Part shown: positions 1-6,354 of the stretch, one piece after another | Layout: every line of letters starts with the position of its first letter | Position numbering within the stretch: the first letter of the stretch is position 1 | NCBI GenBank assembly: GCA_030697085.1 | Contig: JAUYQT010000063.1 | Coordinates: forward strand, 1 to 6,354 | Reading direction: 5' to 3' | Length of the DNA: 6,354 nt | Origin: Azonexus sp. | Lineage (GTDB): Bacteria; Pseudomonadota; Gammaproteobacteria; Burkholderiales; Rhodocyclaceae | The notes under the pieces: generated by a model | What the model was told of the DNA's origin: nothing | The model's input: only the letters and a program-made list of their open reading frames with translations | The model's database searches: none | Translations under genes and position numbers: made by a program

Positions 1-799
1 GTCTTGCGACGGAAAAGTCATTTGGGTTGACCTTTATGTGTCCGCAATCCGCGATGAAGACGGCGAAATCGTCAATTTAATCGGTGTGGTCAGCGATATC
101 ACCGAACGCAAGGAATCAGCTCGGGCGCTGGACGATTCAAAGCAGCAACTACGCACCTTGGCCGCGTATCAGGAGCAAATGCTTGAACAGGAGCGAAAGC
201 ACATTGCCCTTGAAGTCCATGACGAAATGGGGCAATTGCTCACTGCCCTTAATCTGGAGCTTTCCCTGACTGAACTGCGTTTTGCTGATAACCCCGAACT
301 GCTAAGCAGGGTCGACAAAATGCATTTGCTGGTCGAAAAGACAATCAACGTGGTGCGTCAGGTCGCCAGCAACCTTCGCCCCGTCGCACTTGATCTCGGC
401 CTGGTGCCGGCACTCGAATGGCTGGCCGAAGATTTTTCCAGACGTTGCTCCATAAGTTGCAATCTTAGTGTTGACGATGATGAATTGGTGCTTGATGATC
501 GGCAATCAACAGCTATTTTTCGGGTCGTCCAGGAGTCGTTAACCAACGTTACCCGTCACGCCAAAGCTCAGGCGGTGGTCATTATGTTGCGACGGAGTGG
601 GCAAATACTGAGTGTCCTCGTCAAGGACGACGGCCAGGGATTTGATACCGTGGCGGTCCGCCAACGCAACGGCTTCGGCCTGTTCGGTATGCGCGAGCGG
701 ATACTCACCATCGGCGGCAAACTCCGTATTATTAGCGCACCGGGCAAAGGCACGGTAGTCAGTATCGATATTCCATTAATGCACAGAGAAGCTTCATGA
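1..799 (+). CDS. Sensor histidine kinase, NarL/HisKA_3 type with PAS domain (5'-truncated by window edge)
   Basis: This is the C-terminal part of a sensor kinase; the reading frame is open from base 2, so the real start lies upstream and the GTG at 38 is just an internal codon. The first ~35 residues are the end of a PAS domain with its PAC motif (GKVIW, then AIRDEDGE and VVSDITERK). A short probably helical linker leads to the dimerisation/phosphoacceptor helix, where the HisKA_3 motif HDEMGQ carries the likely phosphorylated His (bases 218-220). The HATPase_c domain follows: N-box QESLTNVTRHA (Asn at 545-547), G1 box DDGQGF (from 626), G2 GFGLFGMRERI and a final GKGT. All ATP-binding motifs look intact. 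No membrane segment is visible in this piece, and any sensor input lies outside the window. By family knowledge it autophosphorylates and passes phosphate to the regulator next door, whose ATG overlaps its TGA by 4 bases. The ligand or signal is unknown. Confidence 0.93.
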   Translation, partial: SCDGKVIWVDLYVSAIRDEDGEIVNLIGVVSDITERKESARALDDSKQQLRTLAAYQEQMLEQERKHIALEVHDEMGQLLTALNLELSLTELRFADNPELLSRVDKMHLLVEKTINVVRQVASNLRPVALDLGLVPALEWLAEDFSRRCSISCNLSVDDDELVLDDRQSTAIFRVVQESLTNVTRHAKAQAVVIMLRRSGQILSVLVKDDGQGFDTVAVRQRNGFGLFGMRERILTIGGKLRIISAPGKGTVVSIDIPLMHREAS

Positions 800-1446
800 T
801 TCGTCTTATTCTCGCCGACGATCACGCCATTGTCCGCAGTGGCCTGATCCAGATTTTTGCCACAACCACTGATATTGTTGTGGTCAGCGAAGCCAGCCAG
901 AGCGAGGAAGTGCTTGAGCAATGCCGGCAGATTCCGTGCGATGTGTTGCTGCTCGACATGACGATGCCCGGCCTCAGCGGTATCGAATTAATCAAGCGGC
1001 TGCATGAGGAGAATCTCGATTTGCCGATTCTGATTCTTTCAATGCATAACGAAACACAGGTCATCACGCGAGCCTTGAGCGCCGGCGCAGCGGGTTACAT
1101 CACCAAAGACAGCAAGTCGGAGCTCTTGCTCTCGGCTATCCGGAAAGTTGCCGCCGGCGGCAAGTTTATTGATCCGGCGCTGGTCGACAAACTCATTTTC
1201 ACCCCCCAGCGCAAGGATGACCTACCCCAGAATGCGCTGAGCAAACGCGAGCTTCAGGTCCTAACCATGATTTCTGCCGGCCATCCGCTCGGGCTCATTG
1301 CAGAGCGCTTGAACCTGAGTCCGAAAACCGTTAGCACACACAAAAATCGCTTGATGCAGAAACTTGAGATCGACAACAACGCCGATCTGATTCGCTATGC
1401 CATGAAACACGAATTGCTTACTCCACAGGATTTTCCCGATAGCTAA
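796..1446 (+). CDS. Two-component response regulator, NarL/FixJ family (REC + LuxR-type HTH)
   Basis: A 216-residue DNA-binding response regulator, the normal length for the family. The receiver domain (about 1-120) has the acidic pair Asp8-Asp9, the phosphoacceptor Asp54 in LLLDMTMPG (bases 955-957), Ser82 in the switch Ser/Thr position, and Lys104 in YITKDS, so it should be phosphorylatable. After a linker, a LuxR/GerE helix-turn-helix occupies about 145-210: LSKRELQVL opens it and LSPKTVSTHKNRLMQKL holds the recognition helix. The start is the ATG inside the ATGA overlap with the kinase gene, with a weak purine-rich stretch (785-791) just upstream, which suggests translational coupling to the cognate kinase. 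It probably acts in the cytoplasm as a transcriptional activator or repressor. The target genes cannot be told from sequence; the overall form resembles GacA/UvrY/NarL-type regulators, but I do not assign a specific symbol. G+C here and in the kinase is visibly lower than in mfd downstream. Confidence 0.95.
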   Translation: MIRLILADDHAIVRSGLIQIFATTTDIVVVSEASQSEEVLEQCRQIPCDVLLLDMTMPGLSGIELIKRLHEENLDLPILILSMHNETQVITRALSAGAAGYITKDSKSELLLSAIRKVAAGGKFIDPALVDKLIFTPQRKDDLPQNALSKRELQVLTMISAGHPLGLIAERLNLSPKTVSTHKNRLMQKLEIDNNADLIRYAMKHELLTPQDFPDS

Positions 1447-1489
1447 AATAATCCAGTTTCAATTAGTGTCAGCAACAAGCAGCTAAAAT
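1441..1489 (+). repeat. Direct repeat of AGCTAAAAT, copies 40 bases apart
   Basis: The 9-mer AGCTAAAAT occurs at 1441-1449, overlapping the response regulator stop codon, and again at 1481-1489, directly abutting the TTGACC element upstream of mfd. The start-to-start distance is exactly 40 bases, near four helical turns. A shorter piece, GCTAAA, recurs at 1539-1544 immediately before the mfd GTG. The repeat is plain in the sequence; a role as a protein-binding site is only a guess, and an A/T-rich 9-mer can recur by chance. Confidence 0.4.
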
Positions 1490-1514
1490 TTGACCTTGGC
1501 TATGCGGCTATAAT
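1490..1514 (+). promoter_or_regulatory. Candidate sigma70-type promoter for mfd
   Basis: A perfect -10 hexamer TATAAT lies at 1509-1514, and a good -35-like TTGACC at 1490-1495, but only 13 bases separate them, against an optimum near 17. At 17-base spacing the -35 would be AAATTT (1486-1491), a poor match, and there is no extended TGn before the -10. If the -10 is used, transcription would begin near 1521 and give a leader of roughly 24 bases before the GTG of mfd. The position in the only sizeable gap between genes supports a promoter for mfd and the genes behind it. Either the -35 is weak or an activator helps; read-through from the two-component genes is also possible because no terminator is visible between them. 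Confidence 0.45.
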
Positions 1515-1544
1515 CGTGGGCTCTCCTGTTGCAGCCGCGCTAAA

Positions 1545-4500
1545 GTGTCCGTTTTCAAACCATTGCTCGCCCTCCCCGCCCTGCCCAAACCCGGCGCCCG
1601 TATCGACCTGCCAGCGCTGGCCGGCTCCGCCGACGCCCTGGCCTTTGCCGAACTGGCCCTTAAGAATAAGGGGCGCACGCTGGCTGTCGTCACCGCCAGC
1701 GCCGCCGACGCCCAGCGCCTGCTCGATGAAATTCCCTGGTTTGCGCCGGAGCTGCGCGTGCGCTTGCTGCCGGACTGGGAAACCCTGCCTTACGACCACT
1801 TTTCACCGCACCAGGATCTCGTTTCCGAACGTCTCGCCACACTGTGGGCCGCTCTACAGGGCGATCTCGATATTTTGCTCGTTCCCGCGTCGACCGCAGT
1901 CAATCGACTGGCACCGCCGGAATTCCTCGCCGCCTACACCTTTGAATTCAAGAAGGGCCAGAAGCTCGACGCCGACAAGTTTCGCACGCAGGTCACGCTG
2001 GCCGGTTACGCCAATGTCACGCAGGTTGTTTCGCCCGGCGAATATTCGATTCGCGGCGGCCTGATTGACCTCTTCCCGATGGGCTCGCAGTTGCCGTACC
2101 GGCTCGATCTGTTCGACGATGAAATCGAAAGCATCAAGACCTTCGACGTCGACACCCAGCGCACCGTTTATCCGGTGCCGGATGTGCGCCTGCTGCCGGC
2201 GCGTGAATTCCCGATGGACGAAAAGGGCCGTACCCATTTCCGCCAGTGTTTTCGCGAGCGCTTCGAGGGCGACCCGGCCAAGTCCGGCGTCTACAAAGAC
2301 ATCTCCACCGGCATCGCCAGCGCCGGCATCGAGTATTACCTGCCGCTGTTCTTCGACGAAATGGCCAGCCTCTTCGACTACCTGCCGAAAGATGCCCTCT
2401 TCGTCACCCACGGCGACGCGCCGGCGGCCATCGCAGCCTTCTGGAGAGACACACGCTCCCGCTACGACATGCTTCAAGGTGACAAAAGCCGGCCGCTACT
2501 GAAGCCAGACGAACTCTTCCTTTCCGACGAAGCATTCTTCACTGCCGCCAAATCCTACGGTCGACTGTCTTTTTCGGGCAAAAATGAAGCTTCAGTGGCC
2601 AGCCCGCTGCCTGGCATTGCCGTCGACCGCCGCGCCGAAGACCCGCTGCATGCCCTGAAAACCTACCTCGCCAGCTACCCCGGCCGCGTCATGCTGCTGG
2701 CTGAAACAGCAGGCCGGCGTGAAACCCTGACCGCGATGCTCACCGAGCACGGCGCGAAACCCGAAGCCAGCGCCGAACTGGCCGGTTTTCTCGGCGGCAA
2801 AGCCAAATTCGCCCTTGGCATCGGCCCGCTGCATACCGGTTTTGCGCTGGACAAGCTCGCTTTTATCACCGAAACCGAACTCTTTGCTGGCACACCGCGC
2901 CGTACCCGCCGCGAAGCGCAGAAGAAAGCCACTTTTGACAACTGGCTGAAAGACCTCACCGAACTCAAGGTCGGCGACCCGGTTGTGCACGAAAGCCACG
3001 GCATCGGCCGTTATCGCGGGCTGGTCCGGATGGATCTCGGCCTCGGCGAACAGGAATTCCTCGAACTGCACTACGCCAACGAGGCCAAGCTTTTCGTGCC
3101 CGTAGCGCAGTTGCACGTTATTTCGCGCTACTCCGGCTCCGACCCGGATAGCGCCCCGCTGCACACCCTGGGTTCCGGCCAATGGGAAAAAGCCAAGCGC
3201 AAGGCCGCCGAGCAGGCGCACGACACCGCCGCCGAATTGCTTGCGCTCTACGCCGCCCGCGCTGCCCGCAAAGGCCACGCCTTCGACTTCAAGGATATTG
3301 ATTACGACGCCTTCGCCGATGGTTTCGGCTTTGAGGAAACGGTCGATCAGGCGCTGGCCATCGAAGCCGTGGTCAACGACATGCGTTCCGGCAAACCGAT
3401 GGATCGCCTGGTTTGCGGCGATGTTGGCTTTGGCAAGACCGAAGTGGCATTGCGTGCCGCCTTCTGCGCCGTTGCCGGCGGCAAGCAGGTTGCCGTGCTT
3501 TGCCCGACCACCCTGCTTTGCGAACAGCATTACCAGACTTTCTGCGACCGCTTTGCCGACTGGCCAGTCAAGATTGCCGAACTCTCCCGCTTCAACACCG
3601 CCAAGGAATCGACGCTGGCGCTCAAGGAACTGGCCGAGGGCAAGATCGACATCATCATCGGCACTCACAAGCTGATCGGCAAGGACGTCAAGTTCGACCG
3701 CCTTGGTCTCGTCATCATGGATGAAGAACACCGTTTCGGCGTGCGCCAGAAGGAAGCGCTGAAAGCCCTGCGCGCCGAAGTCGATGTGCTGACGCTAACC
3801 GCAACGCCGATCCCGCGAACGCTGGCAATGAGCATGGAAGTCCTGCGCGACTTATCGATTATCGCAACCGCGCCGCAGAAACGTCTCGCCATCAAAACTT
3901 TCTTCAGCAACTTCTCCGACGGCATCATCCGAGACGCCATGTTGCGCGAACTCACGCGCGGCGGTCAGGTGTACTTTTTGCACAACGAAGTCGACACCAT
4001 TGCCAATATGCAGGAAAAGCTCGCAAAGCTCGTTCCCGAAGCGCGCATTGTCATCGGCCACGGCCAGATGAACGAGCGCGAACTGGAACGCGTCATGCGC
4101 GACTTCACCGGCCAACGCGCCAACGTGCTGCTGTGCACGACCATCATCGAAACCGGTATCGACAACCCGCACGCCAACACCATCCTGATCAACCGCTCGG
4201 AAAAATTTGGCCTCGCCCAGTTGCATCAGTTACGTGGCCGGGTCGGTCGTTCGCACCACCAGGCCTATGCCTACCTGCTGGTTCAGGACGAAAAGGCAAT
4301 GACCAAGCAGGCCCGGCAGCGCCTCGAAGCCATTCAGGCGATGGAAGAACTTGGCTCCGGTTTCTTCCTCGCCATGCACGACCTGGAAATCCGTGGCGCC
4401 GGTGAAGTGCTCGGCGACAACCAGTCCGGCGAAATGCAGGAAGTCGGTTTCAACATGTACACCGACATGCTCAACCGCGCCGTTGCTGCGCTGAAACAAG

Positions 4501-4988
4501 GCAAACACCTTGACGCCGCCGACCTCAGTACGCCGCTTGGTAGCGGCAGCGAAATCAACCTGCGTACACCGGCTCTGCTGCCTGATGGCTACTGCCCGGA
4601 CGTCCATGAACGCCTGACGCTCTACAAGCGCCTCGCCAACTGCGAAAGCACCGAAGATATCGATGCCCTGCAGGAAGAATTAATCGACCGCTTCGGTGAA
4701 CTGCCGATTCAAGGGCAATCCCTGCTTGCCACCCATCGCCTGCGACTGCTGGTAAAACCGCTGTGTATTCAAAAGGTGGACGCCACCAACGACCAGATTA
4801 CGCTGCAGTTTGGCCCGGAATTTGTCAAACAGGCGCCTATCGAGCCGATAAAGATCATCAACCTGATTCAAAAAAACCGCAGCTATAAGCTAGCCGGACA
4901 GGATAAAATTTCTCTACTTCGCCACTGCCCAACCTTGACTGACAAAGTTGCCGCAGTAAAAGACATGATTCGCCAGCTGACGACCTGA
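1545..4988 (+). CDS. mfd: Transcription-repair coupling factor Mfd (TRCF)
   Basis: A complete 1147-residue Mfd, essentially the length of the E. coli protein (1148). Mfd is a cytoplasmic ATP-driven DNA translocase that pushes or dislodges RNA polymerase stalled at lesions and recruits UvrA/UvrB for excision repair. Domains in order: a UvrB-like N-terminal region (to ~340) with LLPDWETLPYD and RGGLIDLFPMGS (residues 170-181); the RNA polymerase-interacting CarD-like domain from about 475 (KVGDPVVHESHGIGRYRG); then two RecA-like helicase lobes with Walker A GDVGFGKT (625-632), Walker B DEEH (726-729), TATPIPRT (752-759), CTTIIETGID (864-873) and RGRVGR (897-902). The translocation region with DLEIRGAGE (946-954) follows, and the autoinhibitory C-terminal TRCF domain runs from ~1006. 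All motor motifs are intact. The GTG at 1545 is chosen because the N-terminus reads as a normal Mfd start and there is no in-frame ATG or GTG in the gap upstream. No Shine-Dalgarno is evident. The stop lies 2 bases before the DAHP synthase start. Confidence 0.98.
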   Translation: MSVFKPLLALPALPKPGARIDLPALAGSADALAFAELALKNKGRTLAVVTASAADAQRLLDEIPWFAPELRVRLLPDWETLPYDHFSPHQDLVSERLATLWAALQGDLDILLVPASTAVNRLAPPEFLAAYTFEFKKGQKLDADKFRTQVTLAGYANVTQVVSPGEYSIRGGLIDLFPMGSQLPYRLDLFDDEIESIKTFDVDTQRTVYPVPDVRLLPAREFPMDEKGRTHFRQCFRERFEGDPAKSGVYKDISTGIASAGIEYYLPLFFDEMASLFDYLPKDALFVTHGDAPAAIAAFWRDTRSRYDMLQGDKSRPLLKPDELFLSDEAFFTAAKSYGRLSFSGKNEASVASPLPGIAVDRRAEDPLHALKTYLASYPGRVMLLAETAGRRETLTAMLTEHGAKPEASAELAGFLGGKAKFALGIGPLHTGFALDKLAFITETELFAGTPRRTRREAQKKATFDNWLKDLTELKVGDPVVHESHGIGRYRGLVRMDLGLGEQEFLELHYANEAKLFVPVAQLHVISRYSGSDPDSAPLHTLGSGQWEKAKRKAAEQAHDTAAELLALYAARAARKGHAFDFKDIDYDAFADGFGFEETVDQALAIEAVVNDMRSGKPMDRLVCGDVGFGKTEVALRAAFCAVAGGKQVAVLCPTTLLCEQHYQTFCDRFADWPVKIAELSRFNTAKESTLALKELAEGKIDIIIGTHKLIGKDVKFDRLGLVIMDEEHRFGVRQKEALKALRAEVDVLTLTATPIPRTLAMSMEVLRDLSIIATAPQKRLAIKTFFSNFSDGIIRDAMLRELTRGGQVYFLHNEVDTIANMQEKLAKLVPEARIVIGHGQMNERELERVMRDFTGQRANVLLCTTIIETGIDNPHANTILINRSEKFGLAQLHQLRGRVGRSHHQAYAYLLVQDEKAMTKQARQRLEAIQAMEELGSGFFLAMHDLEIRGAGEVLGDNQSGEMQEVGFNMYTDMLNRAVAALKQGKHLDAADLSTPLGSGSEINLRTPALLPDGYCPDVHERLTLYKRLANCESTEDIDALQEELIDRFGELPIQGQSLLATHRLRLLVKPLCIQKVDATNDQITLQFGPEFVKQAPIEPIKIINLIQKNRSYKLAGQDKISLLRHCPTLTDKVAAVKDMIRQLTT

Positions 4989-4990
4989 TT

Positions 4991-6061
4991 ATGACCACTC
5001 AAAATATTGAAAACATCAACGTAACCGCCTTCGACAACATGCCGTCGCCGGAGGAAATCCACGCCCGTCTGCCAATTAGCGACAAGGCAAAAAGAACTGT
5101 CACGCATGGTCGCAACCTGCTGTGTAATATTCTGGATCGCAAGGATCACCGCCTGTTTGTCGTTGTTGGCCCCTGTTCCATTCACGACCCGGTCGCCGGC
5201 CTCGATTACGCCCGTCGCCTGAAAGCGCTCTCCAACGAAGTCGGCGACACGCTGCAGATCATCATGCGCGTCTATTTCGAAAAACCCCGCACCACGGTGG
5301 GTTGGAAGGGTTACATCAACGACCCGTTCATGGATGACAGCTTCCGCGTCGATGTCGGCATGGAAAAGGCCCGCAAATTTCTGCTCGACGTCGCCGAAAT
5401 CGGCCTACCCACCGGCACCGAAGCCCTCGACCCGAACTCGCCGCAATACTACGGCGACCTCATCACCTGGACGGCCATCGGCGCCCGTACCACCGAATCG
5501 CAAACCCACCGCGAAATGTCTTCCGGTTTATCCACGCCAGTGGGCTTCAAGAACGGCACCAGCGGCGACCTCAGCGTGGCAGTCAACGCCATCCTCTCCG
5601 CCTCCAAACCGCACTCATTCCTCGGCCTGACCAATCAGGGCCGCGTCGCCATTGTCCGCACCAAGGGCAACGGCTACGGCCACATCGTGCTGCGCGGCGG
5701 CGATGGCCGCCCGAATTACGACACGGTTTCGGTCGCCATGGTCGAACAGGCGCTGACCAAGGCCAAGCTGGTCAACAATATTGTTGTCGACTGCTCACAC
5801 GCCAACAGCTTCAAAAAGCCGGAACTACAACCGCTGGTCATGGCCGACATCGTCAACCAGATCCGCCTTGGCAACCAGTCGCTGATCGGGGTGATGATCG
5901 AATCCAATATCGAAGCCGGCAACCAGTCCATCCCGGCCGACCTGTCGCAACTGAAATACGGCTGCTCGGTCACCGACGGCTGTGTCGATTGGGACACCAC
6001 CGAAAAAATGATCCGCGACGCCGCTATCATGCTGCGCGACGTGTTGCCGGATCGAATGTAA
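4991..6061 (+). CDS. aroG: 3-deoxy-7-phosphoheptulonate (DAHP) synthase, class I alpha (AroF/G/H type)
   Basis: A 356-residue DAHP synthase (E. coli AroG has 350) that condenses phosphoenolpyruvate with erythrose 4-phosphate, the first step of the shikimate route to Phe, Tyr and Trp. By alignment from memory with E. coli AroG, the metal ligands are all present: Cys62 (VGPCSIHDP), His270 (DCSHANS), Glu304 (MIESN) and Asp329 (SVTDGC). So are the PEP/phosphate-binding residues Arg93 and Lys98 (MRVYFEKPRTT), Arg166 (GARTTESQ), Lys187 (GFKNGT) and Arg235 (LRGG). The N-terminal extension that shapes the allosteric site is present. Gly212 (FLGLT) falls where Phe-regulated enzymes have Ser and Tyr-regulated ones have Gly, and ESNIEAGNQ resembles E. 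coli AroF, so Tyr inhibition is the better guess and aroF would be an equally fair name. The ATG lies 2 bases after the mfd stop with no Shine-Dalgarno, which points to translational coupling with mfd. Confidence 0.96.
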   Translation: MTTQNIENINVTAFDNMPSPEEIHARLPISDKAKRTVTHGRNLLCNILDRKDHRLFVVVGPCSIHDPVAGLDYARRLKALSNEVGDTLQIIMRVYFEKPRTTVGWKGYINDPFMDDSFRVDVGMEKARKFLLDVAEIGLPTGTEALDPNSPQYYGDLITWTAIGARTTESQTHREMSSGLSTPVGFKNGTSGDLSVAVNAILSASKPHSFLGLTNQGRVAIVRTKGNGYGHIVLRGGDGRPNYDTVSVAMVEQALTKAKLVNNIVVDCSHANSFKKPELQPLVMADIVNQIRLGNQSLIGVMIESNIEAGNQSIPADLSQLKYGCSVTDGCVDWDTTEKMIRDAAIMLRDVLPDRM

Positions 6062-6063
6062 AT

Positions 6064-6069
6064 AGGGGA
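6064..6069 (+). promoter_or_regulatory. Shine-Dalgarno sequence that sets a TTG start
   Basis: AGGGGA at 6064-6069 sits 6 bases before the TTG at 6076, within a purine-rich run that continues to 6075. It is the best ribosome binding site in the window. It lies just after the DAHP synthase stop, and no in-frame ATG or GTG occurs downstream within the conserved part of the small gene. This supports TTG over the in-frame ATG at 5989, which would lie deep inside the synthase gene. Confidence 0.65.
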
Positions 6070-6075
6070 AAGAGG

Positions 6076-6315
6076 TTGGCGCCTGAAGTTACCCATATTT
6101 CAAAACATGGCTTCTGGTTGCTGCTAGCCGACGAGGAAATACTGCTCCCATTCGAGCAGTTTCCCTGGTTTCGCAGCGCCACCATTGACCAAATTTCTCA
6201 CGTTGAATGGCCCACCCCGGCGCATCTCTATTGGCCCGAGCTTGATATTGATCTCTCGCTGGAGTCAATTCGTCATCCCGATGCCTTTCCTTTGGTATCC
6301 AAAGCTGTTGGCTAA
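6076..6315 (+). CDS. Small DUF2442-like protein, probable TTG start
   Basis: A predicted 79-residue soluble protein. It begins APEVTHIS, then HGFWLLLADEEILLPFEQFPWF, and later HLYWPELDIDLSLESI. This matches my memory of DUF2442 proteins, small domains that start with a V-T-x-x-x strand pattern and end with a W-P-x-L-D-x-D-L-S motif. Function is not established; members often sit beside DUF4160 genes, and a toxin-antitoxin role has been suggested for such pairs. Here no DUF4160 gene precedes it: the upstream neighbour is the DAHP synthase, 14 bases away. The TTG start is preferred because of the strong Shine-Dalgarno before it and because the family pattern starts right after it; a start at 5989 would add 29 basic residues encoded within the synthase gene. 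No signal peptide or membrane segment is seen. A downstream partner on the same strand is unlikely, since the next frame appears to run on the opposite strand. The family assignment is from memory, so it is moderately sure. Confidence 0.8.
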   Translation: MAPEVTHISKHGFWLLLADEEILLPFEQFPWFRSATIDQISHVEWPTPAHLYWPELDIDLSLESIRHPDAFPLVSKAVG

Positions 6316-6354
6316 TTGCGTAACTGAGGATCGACCCCGATTTTTGCGCAGATT
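6312..6354 (-). CDS. Possible C-terminal end of a convergent gene (truncated by window edge)
   Basis: Read on the - strand from the right edge, the sequence gives ICAKIGVDPQLRN followed by TAG (complement of 6312-6314). The stop overlaps the stop of the DUF2442-like gene, as is common between convergent genes in compact genomes, and the residue mix looks like a normal protein tail. With only 13 codons I cannot name a family, and a chance open frame of this length is quite possible. Confidence 0.35.
   Translation of the reverse strand, partial: ICAKIGVDPQLRN

Noticed and set aside
38..40. The GTG at 38 as the true start of the histidine kinase
   Set aside because: The frame stays open to the left edge and encodes the preceding part of a PAS domain, so the gene is truncated by the window.
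1447..1489. A terminator between the response regulator and mfd
   Set aside because: Only scattered 4-base complementary pieces (for example TTAG and CTAA) are present, with no G+C-rich stem or T run.
1516..2064. A 182-codon + strand frame overlapping the start of mfd
   Set aside because: Its translation is Pro/Arg/Ser-rich low-complexity sequence typical of a shifted frame of a G+C-rich gene, whereas the overlapping frame is a clear Mfd.
2592..3731. A 379-codon open frame on the - strand inside mfd
   Set aside because: It lies wholly antisense to the helicase core of mfd, shows no recognisable domain, and long antisense open frames are expected opposite G+C-rich coding sequence.
5989..6075. 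An ATG start at 5989 for the DUF2442-like gene
   Set aside because: It would overlap the DAHP synthase by 73 bases and add a basic stretch unlike the family; the TTG at 6076 has a proper Shine-Dalgarno sequence.
6330..6345. Possible terminator: ATCG and CGAT arms with a 4-base loop followed by a T run
   Set aside because: The stem is only 4 base pairs and the sequence probably lies within the convergent coding frame; too weak to call.

Overview
The window reads as an ordinary chromosomal segment of a Gram-negative bacterium. The closest fit is a betaproteobacterium, possibly of the Rhodocyclales. This placement is inferred from the style of the Mfd and DAHP synthase proteins and the moderately high G+C of the central genes; no marker gene was compared. 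All five well-supported genes lie on the + strand and the segment is densely packed.

Region 1 (1-1446) holds a two-component pair. The 3' part of a PAS-containing sensor histidine kinase of the NarL/HisKA_3 type runs in from the left edge. Its stop overlaps the start of a NarL/FixJ-family response regulator (ATGA overlap), so the two are almost certainly co-translated partners. The signal and regulon cannot be read from this piece.

Region 2 (1447-1544) is the only real gap between genes. It has a perfect TATAAT box, a TTGACC element at unusually short spacing, and a 9-base direct repeat. There is no convincing terminator.

Region 3 (1545-6315) is a probable transcription unit. It starts with mfd, the complete 1147-residue transcription-repair coupling factor, with a GTG start and no clear Shine-Dalgarno sequence. 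A class I DAHP synthase gene (aroG/aroF type, 356 residues) follows only 2 bases later. Next, after 14 bases, comes a small DUF2442-like gene that probably starts at a TTG behind a good ribosome binding site. The three are linked by spacing, not by an obvious shared pathway: Mfd removes RNA polymerase stalled at DNA lesions, and the synthase commits carbon to aromatic amino acid synthesis.

At the right edge, 13 sense codons and a stop on the - strand may be the tail of a convergent gene. No mobile element, RNA gene, CRISPR array or clearly new system was found. The least explained items are the DUF2442-like gene without its usual partner, the mfd-aroG junction, and the compact 98-base intergenic region.
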